Shown: positions 12,443 to 22,724 of the stretch, piece after piece | Position numbering within the stretch: position 1 is the first letter of the stretch | How the letters are laid out: every line of letters begins with the position of its first letter | NCBI RefSeq assembly: GCF_030272615.1 | Contig: NC_081409.1 | Location: 615,770,755 to 615,834,754, forward strand | DNA length: 64,000 nt | Origin: Cryptomeria japonica | Lineage: Eukaryota; Streptophyta; Pinopsida; Cupressales; Cupressaceae | Direction: 5' to 3' | The notes under the pieces: generated by a model | Databases searched by the model: none | What the model was told of the DNA's origin: nothing | What the model saw: only the letters and a program-made list of their open reading frames with translations | Made by a program: the position numbers and the translations under genes

Positions 12443-13255
12443 CACCCCTATAGTAACCATGTTTGTATCTATGTGTTTAAAATTGTAATTGATTAGCAAC
12501 TCTTCCCCCACAGTTATTGTTTCTATCGCACATACGAATACACAGCTTCCCTCATGCGGCTCAAATATGCAATTGGGTTTCTTATTTGTTGACCCAGGTT
12601 GTGTACTATTTGTAAACCCTGCAATATTCCCTGATGCTTTTTGCCTTCCATCAATATATATAGCCACTCCTTTATTTTGATCCTTATCTTTTAGCTGTAT
12701 ATAATTTGCTAACAGTGCATACCTATGCATACTTCGTGTATATTGAACCAACTGCATCCAATCTTTGTAACTATAACATTGTCTGACATACTCCATCAAT
12801 TAAGTAACTTTGTCATAATAGACCTTTATGCCATCCATGCAAAATAGGCCCAAACCATGTAATGACGATGGTGCTATGCTATATATCCTCTCGTTGACAC
12901 AAAAATCAGTGTTTATTGGAGGAAGTTCCTTGGGTACCCATTATTTTTGTAGATGTTTATACCTAAAGGGAACCTTGATGTCACTTATGCTCTCATCATC
13001 ATAAGAACATGACCCCCCTTCAGCAAGAAAAAATTCCATGCATTTACGAAATTTTCTTCTAATCTTTTGACCTCTAGTTGATCTCTCTCTTTTAGACCTA
13101 CTACATGTCTCACTTTCCTCTTCTCTTGCTTAATTTCCCTTGCTCAAGGAAGACAGATCTGATAAATACCTATTTGGTGGTACTTGCAGTCCATTGAATG
13201 AGTCAAGGTAAACAAATACACAACACTTTCTCTTGTGACAAGAGAATCTTCTTTA
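12443..13255 (-). pseudogene. SET-domain-like protein remnant
   Basis: Reading the minus strand from about 13,255, a basic stretch (RSKRERSTRGQKIRRKFRK) is followed by IYSIAPSSLHGLGLF, which fits the G-x-G start of a SET domain. After an in-frame stop come KKPNCIFEP (the N-H-S-C-x-P-N-C region, altered) and VGEELLINYNF (the G-E-E-L-x-x-x-Y motif). The exon ends at a GTACGT donor near 12,442. SET domains are lysine methyltransferases. Here the conserved R-F-I-N-H-S-C block is degenerate and at least one stop (near 12,800) breaks the frame. It lies directly upstream, on the same strand, of the TNP1-like exons, so it may have been part of a transposon gene or a captured host fragment. Confidence 0.55.
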
Positions 13256-13261
13256 AGGGGG

Positions 13262-13950
13262 TGTATGGTGCAGGAGCACCAAGAGCCCTTTGAGGCCACC
13301 ATGACCATTTTGGGCCAATCTTTGTAATAAGGCCATGATGAGGCCATTTTGTTTATTTTCATGAGCAAATAAGGTCATTCCAAGTATTGGATCAAAGTTG
13401 TAAGGCTATTGTGCCATTTTTTGTCATCTCTAGGCCAACTAGGTCCTCAATAGGTCAACATTGGTCAACGCCTCCAGAGGTGGCCAAAACTGATGAAATT
13501 GATGTAATTCATGGTTTTATGTAATATTTAGCATGTTTGAGGAGTCCTAGGTTCATAGGAGATCATTTGGTTCAAAATTGTAAAAGTTGTCAAAATTGCT
13601 CAAAAATTGAAAATGAGCAACTTTGCAATTTTGGTGCAAAAAGTAGCATTTTGCTTTCCAAACGACCAACTAATTGTAAAGTTGGTTAAAATAGTTAGTT
13701 AGGGTCTGTAATGACTATATAAATCCTCTTTGGGTCAAAGGTGTAAGCTGGTTTGTCTTTAATTGTTACCCCAAACTACTGCTCAGTCTAATCCATTGTG
13801 TAGCAGTCATATGTACAATTGACTTTTGGTTTGTTTTGGAGTTTGATGTGTCTTGAACCATCATTGGAAGCATATTACAACACATCCAAACTTCAAAAAA
13901 TGGCTCCACAAAATATTTAATCCATTATTTCTAATATATTATTATTGTTT
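13262..13950. mobile_element. LTR-like segment
   Basis: It starts TGTATGGTGCAGG directly after the coding remnant on its left is broken off, and holds a promoter-like TATATAAA (13,716-13,723) about 455 bases in. The right end and a target duplication were not found. It is followed by an AT-rich ATTATTATTTCTAATATAC repeat (about 13,920-14,005). Probably a partial or solo LTR of another family. Confidence 0.35.
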
Positions 13951-14165
13951 CTAGTATACTATTATTATTTCTAATATACTATTATTATTATTTCTAATAT
14001 ACAAATGTGTATTCAATGTTGACCCATGCAGAAGGATAGTGCACATAGTTTGCGACATGCGAGGAATGCTGACTCTGATAGCCTTTAATTTCAACAACCA
14101 ATGTTGGGTTACATTGTGGATGTTTTATGTGTTAATGCATTTAAAGCATTTAATTCTCACGACTG

Positions 14166-14429
14166 ATGTTAATGCATTTAAAGCCTTGGGCTTGTTTGTG
14201 GCCGCCACTTTTGTTTTCTTTCTCAAAGCTACTAGTGCAGGATGATTTTGGTCAGTGCAAAATGGAAGCGAATTTCACGTTCTTGACTGACAAGAAATTG
14301 GTGCCATTTTTGGGCAAGATAACAGATAGGAGGATGAAAGATCTTTTACTTTTCAAAGACCAATGCCTGTATGAAGTAGTTAAAATGCTACTTGGGGAAG
14401 ATTTCATCCATGTGAGTCACCGATATTAG
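14166..14429 (+). other. Unassigned open frame just upstream of copy B
   Basis: An 87-codon open stretch contains DKKLVPFLGKITDRRMKDLL and ends in TAG one codon before copy B begins in another frame. It has no clear counterpart in the other copies. It may be a diverged or foreign fragment that replaced the N-terminal half of copy B. No function is suggested. Confidence 0.25.
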
Positions 14430-14435
14430 ACTAAC

Positions 14436-17400
14436 ATGGAAGTGTACTCTTTGATTGTACCAAATAGGGTTGCATATTTAGAAATCATGAGGCAGTTGAC
14501 GGAAGCAAATAACTTACATTTGGAGAGACATGAGAAGCAATCCTTACTGCCTGGCTATTTATGTTTTGAAAGTTTTACTATTTTTTCTACAAAAGGATAT
14601 GAATGTATTAAAGATAAAATGGCCTATTATGGCCTAATCCATGATGTACCAAGGGTTAATTTTGATCTTGAAGGTTTTATTAATTCTGCAAAATAGTCAC
14701 AAAAGCTATGCCCATATGAACATGTGCCACTAGAGGAAGAGGATTTGATCCGAAACCTGGAGGAAGCACAAGCTACTGAGAAGCTAGAAGCTTATGAGAA
14801 AATGATTAGGGTTGAGGATTGGAAAAGGGGCCATAATTTGTTGGTATTATGGATGTGTTGCATTGGTTTTGTCATTGATTTCAACACTTGTCAACACTTG
14901 AGAACACTTGGAGATCTTTGGTTATGTTCACCGACATGTTCAGTGACCTATGCACAGTCATTGGTATCTGGTTCACCGACAACTTATATTGTTCACCGAC
15001 ACTGAGGATGATTTGTTATCATCTGGAGATTACTTGGTTATGTCAAAGACATTGTTTGGACACTTGGTTTTGGTGATTTGTTTATTGGTACAATCGAGTT
15101 TGCATATTTGCTGTTACCGACAAATAGGTCTAGGTTATGGACCGACAAGCATTAGCTATTCTAGATCAACACGACACGTTATGGAGATGATTTTTTATTG
15201 TTGTAAATGCATTGAGCCAACATCATGCATCACATATTGATTCATTTGTAATTGATTTAATTGTAATATGTTAGTGAGCCGACCTACACAATTGGTCTTA
15301 GGTTTTGGTATATATGTAAGATCTCATTTGTGAGATTATGTAGAGGAGTGTGAAAAGGATTGTAATAAGGTATACGCGAATATAAGTAGAGCTATACACA
15401 CAGACACCATTTGAAGATTCAAGGAAGGTATGAGGAAGACAATCTGATCTACCGGTACTGAATCCAACATATAAAGATGCTATTTTGAGTAGTACATTAT
15501 CATTGGATTTAACCATCCAATTGTAGTCAGTGTGACTCCCATTTTGTGATTGAGAAGTGAGATCTAGGCAGTTGGCCTTTCTGCATGTGCAGACCACATT
15601 TGTACACACATGCTATCTATAGTAGTATCATTTGATTGTGGGTAAAGTTTCCCACCATGGTTTTTCCCCTTATAGGGTTTCCACGTACAAATAACTATGT
15701 TATGTGTTGTGTATGTTATTTGTCTTTTTATTTCATGCATTAAACTTTACCGGTATTGCAATTAACTGTTAAACTGTCTACCGACATTAAAGTTTGGTTT
15801 ATCGGTATTATGCACTAAGTTTGGTTAATTTATATTTGGATTGAAATTAATAGATGACTGATTCACCCCCCCCCCCCCCCCTCCTCTCTGAGTTGCCTCT
15901 GGGAGCTAACAAAATTTGCCAATGTTGCATGAATATTCTGAAATTCAATATCCCATTGGTCGTGCAAATATGAAGATTGATCATCTAAATGAAATAATTG
16001 AAGGTGTCCCACTGAGTATTCTAAGTGGGAAAGAAAGAAGGCCTATAGGAAGAGGCATACATATTATTACACCTCTTTCTCATTTGTCCCCTCAACCTAC
16101 CCCTATGATAATTAGTGATATAGAAGATGACTAAGAATATGACTTGCAACAGGAGTTAGGAAGAAAGGAAGCTCAACCTGATGATAAGGACACAAGGTCA
16201 CTTGAAAGTGAGAGGTTCATCTCCGATGATGAGTTTATCCATTCACATGAGTTTAAAGCTTTCTTGTACAAATATCAAGGAAAATTAATTAGGCAACAAG
16301 ATGGTAATGTGATTGCTGAGAATGGAAACATGTTACTTAGAAAGTTGGAAAGAGATATTGACAGTGAAATTGCTACAATGACTCCAGTCAAAGGCAGACA
16401 AATTTTACAAGAAGCCGTTGTACTCATTGTACTCGGATGGGATATAAATTATGCTCTTCTTTTTTGATATCTTTTTGAAAAATCACATTTCTCAAATGCA
16501 ACTACCATCACATGACATTGATAGATATACCCAGGCCCCGAGTTTGATCCAGATAAGAAAGTGTTGTTGCAATGGGATTTGTACCCTAGGAATAAAGTGG
16601 CTACTCTAGTTGATACTGACAAAATGTTTGGGCATCTTATGGTTCAAATAGTGGGAGAAACAAATCCCTTGGAAATGAATGATCTTAATGTCAATGTGGT
16701 AGAATTTACAAAAGCTCAGATGAGACATGTTGTAAGGGAGAGGAATTCTTACAAGTCAAAATATGAGACAACCAAGGAACGAATCCAACAGTTGGAGGAG
16801 GAATTGAGATTAATGCCAAATAGGGAGGAAGTTTCATATGAACATGAACGACAAGTTACTGAAGCCCTCCAAGACACCAACTATTGGAGATATCAGGCTG
16901 AGAAATTGGAAAAGAATAACGAGCAAAGGAAAAAGAATATTTATGATGTGATAGCAGGGTTGAGTACCCATAAATTCAATGAGATGATGAAATAGACATA
17001 TGGCTACTGGAAAATCTATGTGGGTACCTATAGGGCATTGGAAGAACACACTCGATTAACAGGAAGGATTGAAGAAATAATGCACAGAGAGTAGGATCGA
17101 GAGTCATCAAAGTTGCCAAGGGATATGTGAAGGATGTGGTCTAAGAACATAGAGTATAAGGAAGAGTTGCAACATGACTTGAAAAGGCTGGATATAGAGG
17201 ATATTGAAAGTCTTCCTTCATTGCTTGATGAAGATGGCACACTTATGCCCCAGGATGAGTGGAGAAACTTACTGTCATAGGAGTACCCACAAGCTTTGGA
17301 TGCAATCAATGATGAGGATCACATCTTGGATAACACAAAGATAATCCTGAGTAGACTATATAGAAATGAGTATGTTATGAGACACTTTGTCTCAAACATA

Positions 17401-17465
17401 ACAACATACAAGGATCAGGAATACACAGATCATTTAGGGGCTCTTAATATTTTCCTTTGAAATCG
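14436..17465 (+). pseudogene. Unknown long coiled-coil protein family, copy B (5'-truncated, split by a solo LTR)
   Basis: The copy starts within the family at VPNRVAYLEIMRQL, so the N-terminal 370 or so residues are missing. It continues through FDLEGFINSAK (TAG), EEEDLIRNLEEAQ, a solo LTR, then FISDDEFIHSHEFKAFLYKY, TPVKGRQILQEA with the GWD signature, KMFGHLMVQIVGETNP and a long coiled coil from about 16,690. Near the end LPSLLDEDG and DEWRN match the C-terminal motif of D and G. The frame is the same on both sides of the LTR once it and one target repeat are removed. A one-base shift after the GWD signature is undone within about 100 bases. Internal stops include TAG at 14,694, 16,993 and 17,278. 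Function unknown. Confidence 0.65.
14839..15911. mobile_element. Solo LTR, copia-like, 1,073 bp, inside copy B
   Basis: It begins TGTTGGTATTATGG and ends GAGCTAACA, with flanking repeats TAATT (14,834-14,838) and AAATT (15,912-15,916) that differ at one base. Removing it with one repeat joins the interrupted frame as WKRGHN-LPMLHEY. It contains the C-run (about 15,864-15,881) before TCTCTGAG and the phrase GTTTTTCCCCTTATAGGG shared in type with the LTR at 9,156-11,108. It has no internal coding sequence. Confidence 0.8.
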
Positions 17466-18310
17466 TTAAGTACTTGTTTGATTAGTTAGGATATGTAACT
17501 AATTTATTTACTATTCCAAAAATACACGTTGTTTTATATGTGTTGGATCTATCCTTATAAAAGGAAGATCATTTCAATGTGATGAGGGATCATCAAGACT
17601 TTTAGTTTTAAAAAGACACTAATCATTTTACTACTTTTTATATGTAGTTTTGATGCAAGTAACATAAAATCAGTTATCTTTTTGCTTATATGTTGTATTC
17701 AGTTTATTGTGGGTTACTTTTGAATCTCCTACTATTTTGATACTGTGAAGATTGAAGGCTACAATAAAAGTTCTTTCCATATACTGTTACTGTCTTATTA
17801 TTTTCATTTCATGAACAAGAAGGTATAAATTCTTGGATAAGTTATTGTGTGTTCTTGATTAAATTTTCCATATAGTGACTGTCATAATAAGACTAATTGG
17901 TGTACGAAGATCAATAGTTGATAGTTAAGTGATAACTGTCTAGTAAGCAGACATAAAGAAAGGGAGATTCATAAGACTTTGTCCCTAATTAAGAGAAAGA
18001 CACTGGTCTGTATTGTATGTCCAACATTGCATTTTAAAGCGTAATTCTATTTTAAAAATTCACAAAGTATAAGTTTAAGATTTTATTTAATTTTCAATTT
18101 TGTAAATTAGAAGTAGAAGATATAATATTTAAGTCATTCTTATTTCCATAACATTTGGGAGTGCATTAAGATAAGAATACTGTAATATATTCTGGTTGAG
18201 TATTACCAGCTAATTGTATTATATAAGAGGTGCATTTGGTAATAAGGTACACCTGCGTTGGTTTGGTAAAGCCAAAAGTGAAGGGAAGATAGATCAAATT
18301 GATCACTCCA
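17466..18310 (+). other. 3' non-coding region of copy B
   Basis: No gene. It begins with AT-rich sequence, has the TATA-containing inverted repeat at 17,546-17,570, and ends with the shared motif (18,246-18,284: GGTACACCTG, then AAAGCC and AGTGAAGG) that also closes the 3' regions of D and F. An AAGACACTGGTCTG phrase at about 17,998 corresponds to AAGGCACTGGTCTG in D (26,351) and AAGGCACTGGTATT in F. Confidence 0.5.
17546..17570. promoter_or_regulatory. TATA-like box in an inverted repeat, copy B
   Basis: Nested arms GATCT...AGATC (17,546-17,550 / 17,566-17,570) and CCTT...AAGG (17,553-17,556 / 17,561-17,564) enclose ATAA, giving TTATAAAAGG, a good TATA-box sequence. It sits about 85 bases after the end of the coding region, as in the other copies. 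Confidence 0.45.
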
Positions 18311-18370
18311 CTAGTTGGCTACAATCAATTGTTGATCTTGATTATAGGGAGTGGCATATCCTTAGGGATC

Positions 18371-18505
18371 ATCAAACCAATGATTTTAAGCTCCAACATT
18401 AGGTACATTCCATAAATAAAATATACTTATTTTTTAGCATCCTATTATCAAACCAGTGATTTTAAGCTCCAACATTAGGTGTGTTCCATAAACAAAATAT
18501 ACATC
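18371..18505. repeat. 77-bp direct duplication
   Basis: The phrase ATCAAACCARTGATTTTAAG and the next 40 or so bases occur at about 18,372 and again at about 18,449, nearly identical. The pair marks the boundary between the 3' region of copy B and the CACTA remnant to the right. Confidence 0.75.
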
Positions 18506-18609
18506 ATGAATTAATTATGTAATGGCATACAAATTAAAAGCATCATGAATTAATTATGTAACCATATAAGTGAAATATAATTCTATCAAGAAATCAATAT
18601 CAAATAGAT

Positions 18610-19735
18610 AATATAATTGCATAACTCATACATTTCAATGTCATTGATCTTCTTCTTCATCCGACTCTTTGTCTGTATCATCCAATCCAGATTCAACATT
18701 GTAAGGATTGGTTATATCATCATCATCATCATTGATATCATTTTTTATAATGTCATCATCAATACGGATACCATCTTAATGAACATTAACTCCTACATCA
18801 TCATGATCTATTTCCTCTTCCTCGACATATTCATTAGGCACATCATCAACTAGCTGTTGATCTTGATCATCATCTACATCATCTTCTAGTTCTTCGGTAT
18901 CTTCTTCTTCCACCACATTATGCTTTACCAACCTTCCTCTTAGATCATGTCTAACAACATATGACCAACCCGGTTTACCTGGAACCTCTGAGTAAACTAC
19001 TTGCTCAAATTGGCTTGGAAGAACATAGGGTTCATTTCCAGCTCACTCGAACGACCTTGTATTAACCATGGTAAATCCATTATCATATTCAATAACAATT
19101 CTCTCGGGATCATTTTCATTCAATCGTAGCCTATACCATTGGACGACGAACATAACTAATTTGAAGGACTTAAAGTCACACTCAAAACTATATCATCCAA
19201 AATCCCATAGTATCAATTTTCTGAGACTTCTAGATGTATGTCGCTTCTAGATGAAACATTAGTAACCTGAAAGACTGCAGTTATCCCAGAATCACAAGTT
19301 TTCTTCATGTCATCCAACTTTTTGATTTGAAACTTACGACCATTGCTCCACATAGCCTTGTGGTATTTCACCTGCAATATGTCAAACATGTAAAAATTAT
19401 TGCATCATCAGTTAATAAACATATTTATTCTTGGCCAAATGTATGCAAAGAAACAAAACTCAACGGATATATACATCAATATAATTAAAAAATATGGGCG
19501 ATTAATATATATATTTATCCGTACCTATTTATCTCTTAAACCATATGCTAAAACAATTTCCCTTGGTGTAACATTGGAATCTCCATTATGATGAGCTTCT
19601 TTAACCAATGAAGCCACACCTTCCCATGTTAATGCACGACCAAATTGTTGACATCGTTCAATCCATACCATCATCCAATCAAATATTGTTTGCGACGTAA
19701 AAATATAGTGCATCCCACTCTCGACCAACTGTATT
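18610..19735 (-). pseudogene. CACTA TNP2 transposase C-terminal remnant (DUF4216-like)
   Basis: On the minus strand, 19,728-19,525 reads ESGMHYIF, then WEGVASLVKEAHHNGDSN and LAYGLRDK. This matches SSLVKEAHRNGDSN and LAYDLRDK of the TNP2 gene at 35.5 kb. Further left, NGRKFQIKKLDDMKKTCDSG (about 19,340-19,280) matches the corresponding plus-strand part at 35.76 kb. After that come WSYVVRHDLRGRLV and a long acidic tail rich in D and E (about 18,960-18,640). The order fits the DUF4216 end of plant CACTA transposases. The N-terminal two thirds are missing. Stops and likely introns are present. Confidence 0.6.
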
Positions 19736-19899
19736 AAAAAAAATTGAAATTCACAAACGACGTATAATTAGTTAATTACCACTATATACGACTTTAATTT
19801 ATAATTGATGTACCTGAAAAACCTAACATCCCACTACCTTATACAACCTTAATTTATAATTGATGTACCTGAAAACCTTAATTTATAATTTATAAATGA

Positions 19900-20770
19900 T
19901 ACATCATGTACATAGAGGGATAACTAGCCCGATCTAATAAATCACAATTGTATGCTGATATTGGGATAACAATGCCAAATACAAAGTAAGAGCCACTTAT
20001 CGGGATAGTTGACAAAGACGAAATAACAATCCAATGTAATAATGATGGAATAAACTATCCCAATATTATTGTATCAGAATAGCTCTGCTGAATAGGAGAA
20101 AAGGAAAGTAAACACAAAGTCTCTATCAGTATAGCTAATGAGATCAAAATCATAAATTATTTGTGCTCCAACTATGTAAGTTATCTTGATAGCGAATGAA
20201 TAAAATGAAGTCGGGAAAGCTATCCCGATCACAGATTTGTAAGTAGAATATTAGCATCGAGATAAATAATGGTGATAAGTGAAATCAAAGATGAAGTCTT
20301 CATCTAAGTAACCAAAGAAGTTGGGAATGAAATTATGAGAGATACCAATGGTTAAAGTAATACTGATAGGTGTTGTCTAAAGGGTCTTTGACATAGTTAA
20401 CCCAAAGGTGGGAATAAAATGAGTAATGGCTCATCGGTGTAACTTTCACCGAAGTGACACGAGAAGGGAAGATAGTTATGGTATACATTGAAACATTGCC
20501 ATATTTATCCGCAACGATAACTCAATCAAAATGGTGGCAGATTTGGAGGCATCGACAAAAGTGGGTTGTGCCGATAGCACACATCAACAAAAGCAATTCA
20601 AAATTCAGAAAGAATGTTGTATTGAATAGTAGGTCGAGACATTTATTGTGCATAAAAGACATTCTTTGCAAATATTTTCAAAGTGATTTCATACCATAAC
20701 ACATTGTTCGACAGATATTGGGTGAAATTGGAGTAATCCGAAAGAAGCAACAAGAGCAACCAAGCCTGAA
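19900..20770. repeat. CACTA-type subterminal repeat region
   Basis: Many copies in both orientations of CTATCCCGAT, GGGATAG, CATCGG and CCGATAG-type motifs, as in the element at 4.6-6.1 kb. It lies between the TNP2 remnant (minus strand) and copy C and is probably the terminal region of an internally deleted CACTA. I could not fix its terminal bases. A TATA-like GCATAAAAGAC lies at about 20,650. Confidence 0.45.
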
Positions 20771-20837
20771 AAACAAGTAAGTCTTTAGGATAATTATTCT
20801 ATGATTCCTTGAAAGAATTGCTTGAGTTGTCTATACA

Positions 20838-21987
20838 ATGGAAAGCTCTAGCAGTACTAGGAAAAGACACGAGAAAGGGGAAACCAGTAAGGCAAAGGGT
20901 AAGAAACAAAAAAAAGAAGACACCGGTGTAGAAGTAGAGCAAACTAAAAAAGAGGAGAGAAAATTGAATGAAGATTTGCTTGATCAATTACCTGTTTCAA
21001 CCCCTAAACCTAAGAAGTTTGCACAATGGAAACTAGAGGACAATTATAACCTTGTGGAAGATGTCTATACCAATGTTAGAGGCCCTAAACTCTTCATGTT
21101 CCATTACCACAGGCGAGACAAACCTCAACCAATCTGCAACCCATGGAGGTTAAACTTAGGAAAACTTGTTGTTCCTAATGTTTATGTCAATGTAGACATA
21201 CCGAAACTATTGACACAACATTATAACTCCAAGAAGGGTAATTTGCAACATAGAGTGTAATCCTTGTTTCCATGTGTCAAGAGAAGCAATATTTGAGGTG
21301 TTCGATCTGACCGAGATCTATGACTATCCCATTGTCCTTAAAGACTTGGTGAAACAATATCATAGACCGGATACCACCCACACAGGGTGGAGGCTACCCC
21401 TTCACAATCTCAATCCCGATGCACCACTTGAGGCAGAGGAAGGACTTGGATTCCATGTAAACCTATTTAAGACCTATCTTAGGTATACATACTATTCAGT
21501 TGCCCAAGTCCTTGGTCTCAATACCCTAGATTTCATGATGATAGAACCCATGGTGATTGCAATGGACATTTAGTGACTTAATGCTAAAGATTGGGATTTT
21601 TCCACATTCATTGCTAGATATATTTTTTTGAATCTTCTTTCCATGAAGAACGATACATCTAATTTTTTTTTCCACATTATTCTTTGTTGATGCACATGAT
21701 ATTATTCTATGGCCAAGATCTAGGCATCTAGTTTGAGGAGATGAGAATCAAACAACTTGATAATGATAACCAACCTTTGCTAGTCCAATTATGGACTTCA
21801 CTATGGGATTGTAGATTTGTCAGATCAAATTATATTCATTTTGAGGAGTATTTTGTCAAAATCTTATACAAATTCTATGATCACCTATACGGCTCCACAC
21901 TCTCAAATGAGGTCAAAAGGTTCCTAAGGCCTGCAGACTTTGGAGGACCTCAAACAATCAATCATAATTGGGGTGATTAGTATTATT
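20838..21987 (+). pseudogene. Unknown long coiled-coil protein family, first part of the split copy (C)
   Basis: The N-terminal part starts at ATG 20,838 with MESSSSTRKR and a lysine-rich stretch, close to the start of copy D (MESSSSTRRKR). It continues with LFMFHYHRRDKPQPICNPW and LGKLVVPNVYVNV. A deletion near 21,250 shifts the frame. Then come FEVFDLTEIYDYPI, LGFHVNLFKTYLRYTY, a decayed stretch, and VQLWTSLWDCRF to NHNWGD followed by TAG. At 21,988 a CACTA element interrupts the codon series. The rest of this copy continues at 37,675 and again at 55,840. The stop after WGD is shared with copy D, so it is either inherited or a repeated change of the same codon. Confidence 0.7.
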
Positions 21988-22015
21988 CACTCATACATTT
22001 GGCCTCAAATTTTGA

Positions 22016-22163
22016 CAAAGGTTTTTGACAGACAAGGCATATTGTGATCAAATTTGATTTTTTTTTACAAAATTTCTCGAGTTTGTCAGAATTCCGACGG
22101 ATGTTTCGTAAAAAAAATCAAATTTGATCCCAATATGCCTTGTCCATCGGAAACCTTCATCAG
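22016..22163. repeat. Long inverted repeat near the left CACTA end
   Basis: Arms of about 53 bases (22,016-22,068 and 22,108-22,163) are nearly perfect complements in their inner 38 bases, including GACAAGGCATATTG and ATCAAATTTGATTTTTTT, with a 39-base loop. On either strand this would fold into a stable hairpin. Confidence 0.8.
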
Positions 22164-22179
22164 AACCTTTCGAAGCTAT

Positions 22180-22480
22180 TCGTATGCATAGAAGCCTATG
22201 ATTGGGGTAGTACATGCCGATGAAATTCATCGGCAAAACTTACAATAGCAGCGAAGGGAACATTTCGTCTTGCCAATAGCCGATGAGGCTAGGCTATCGG
22301 TAAGACATACACCGATGTAGACTTGATGTATCAGAGGGAGTTACACTGATGAGAAAGTCATCAGGGAAGGTCATTCACATCGCTTAAACAAATTTCTAGT
22401 TATCCCGATGCTCGATGAAATTATTGGAGAGACATACCCCAAAAAACACTATACCGATGGCGCAGAAGAGAGAAGTTACA
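22180..22480. repeat. Left subterminal repeats of the CACTA
   Basis: Motifs such as TAGTACATGCCGATGAAAT, CGAAGGGAACATTT, GCCGATGAGGCTA and GGTAAGACATACACCGATG occur here and again in the same and opposite orientation at 37.07-37.53 kb. These are the expected transposase-binding repeats of a CACTA. Confidence 0.75.
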
Positions 22481-22724
22481 CCAGGGAGACCTAAGCCAAT
22501 GAACCGTTATTATATCAGATTTTAAAAGTGAGAAAAGTGTTCCTATTTAATGCTCACAATAGGCTCACATGCAAAAAATAAATAGAATGCTAATCATTCT
22601 GAATTGAACATTGAATGCAATTGATTGAAGTTGCTTAGCTTCGAGTCCTTTCGGTAGGCAGAGTTAATCAATGGAGATTGGAGCTTTTAGACTAGGTCGA
22701 AGATAAGGGTTTTTAGTTATAGAG

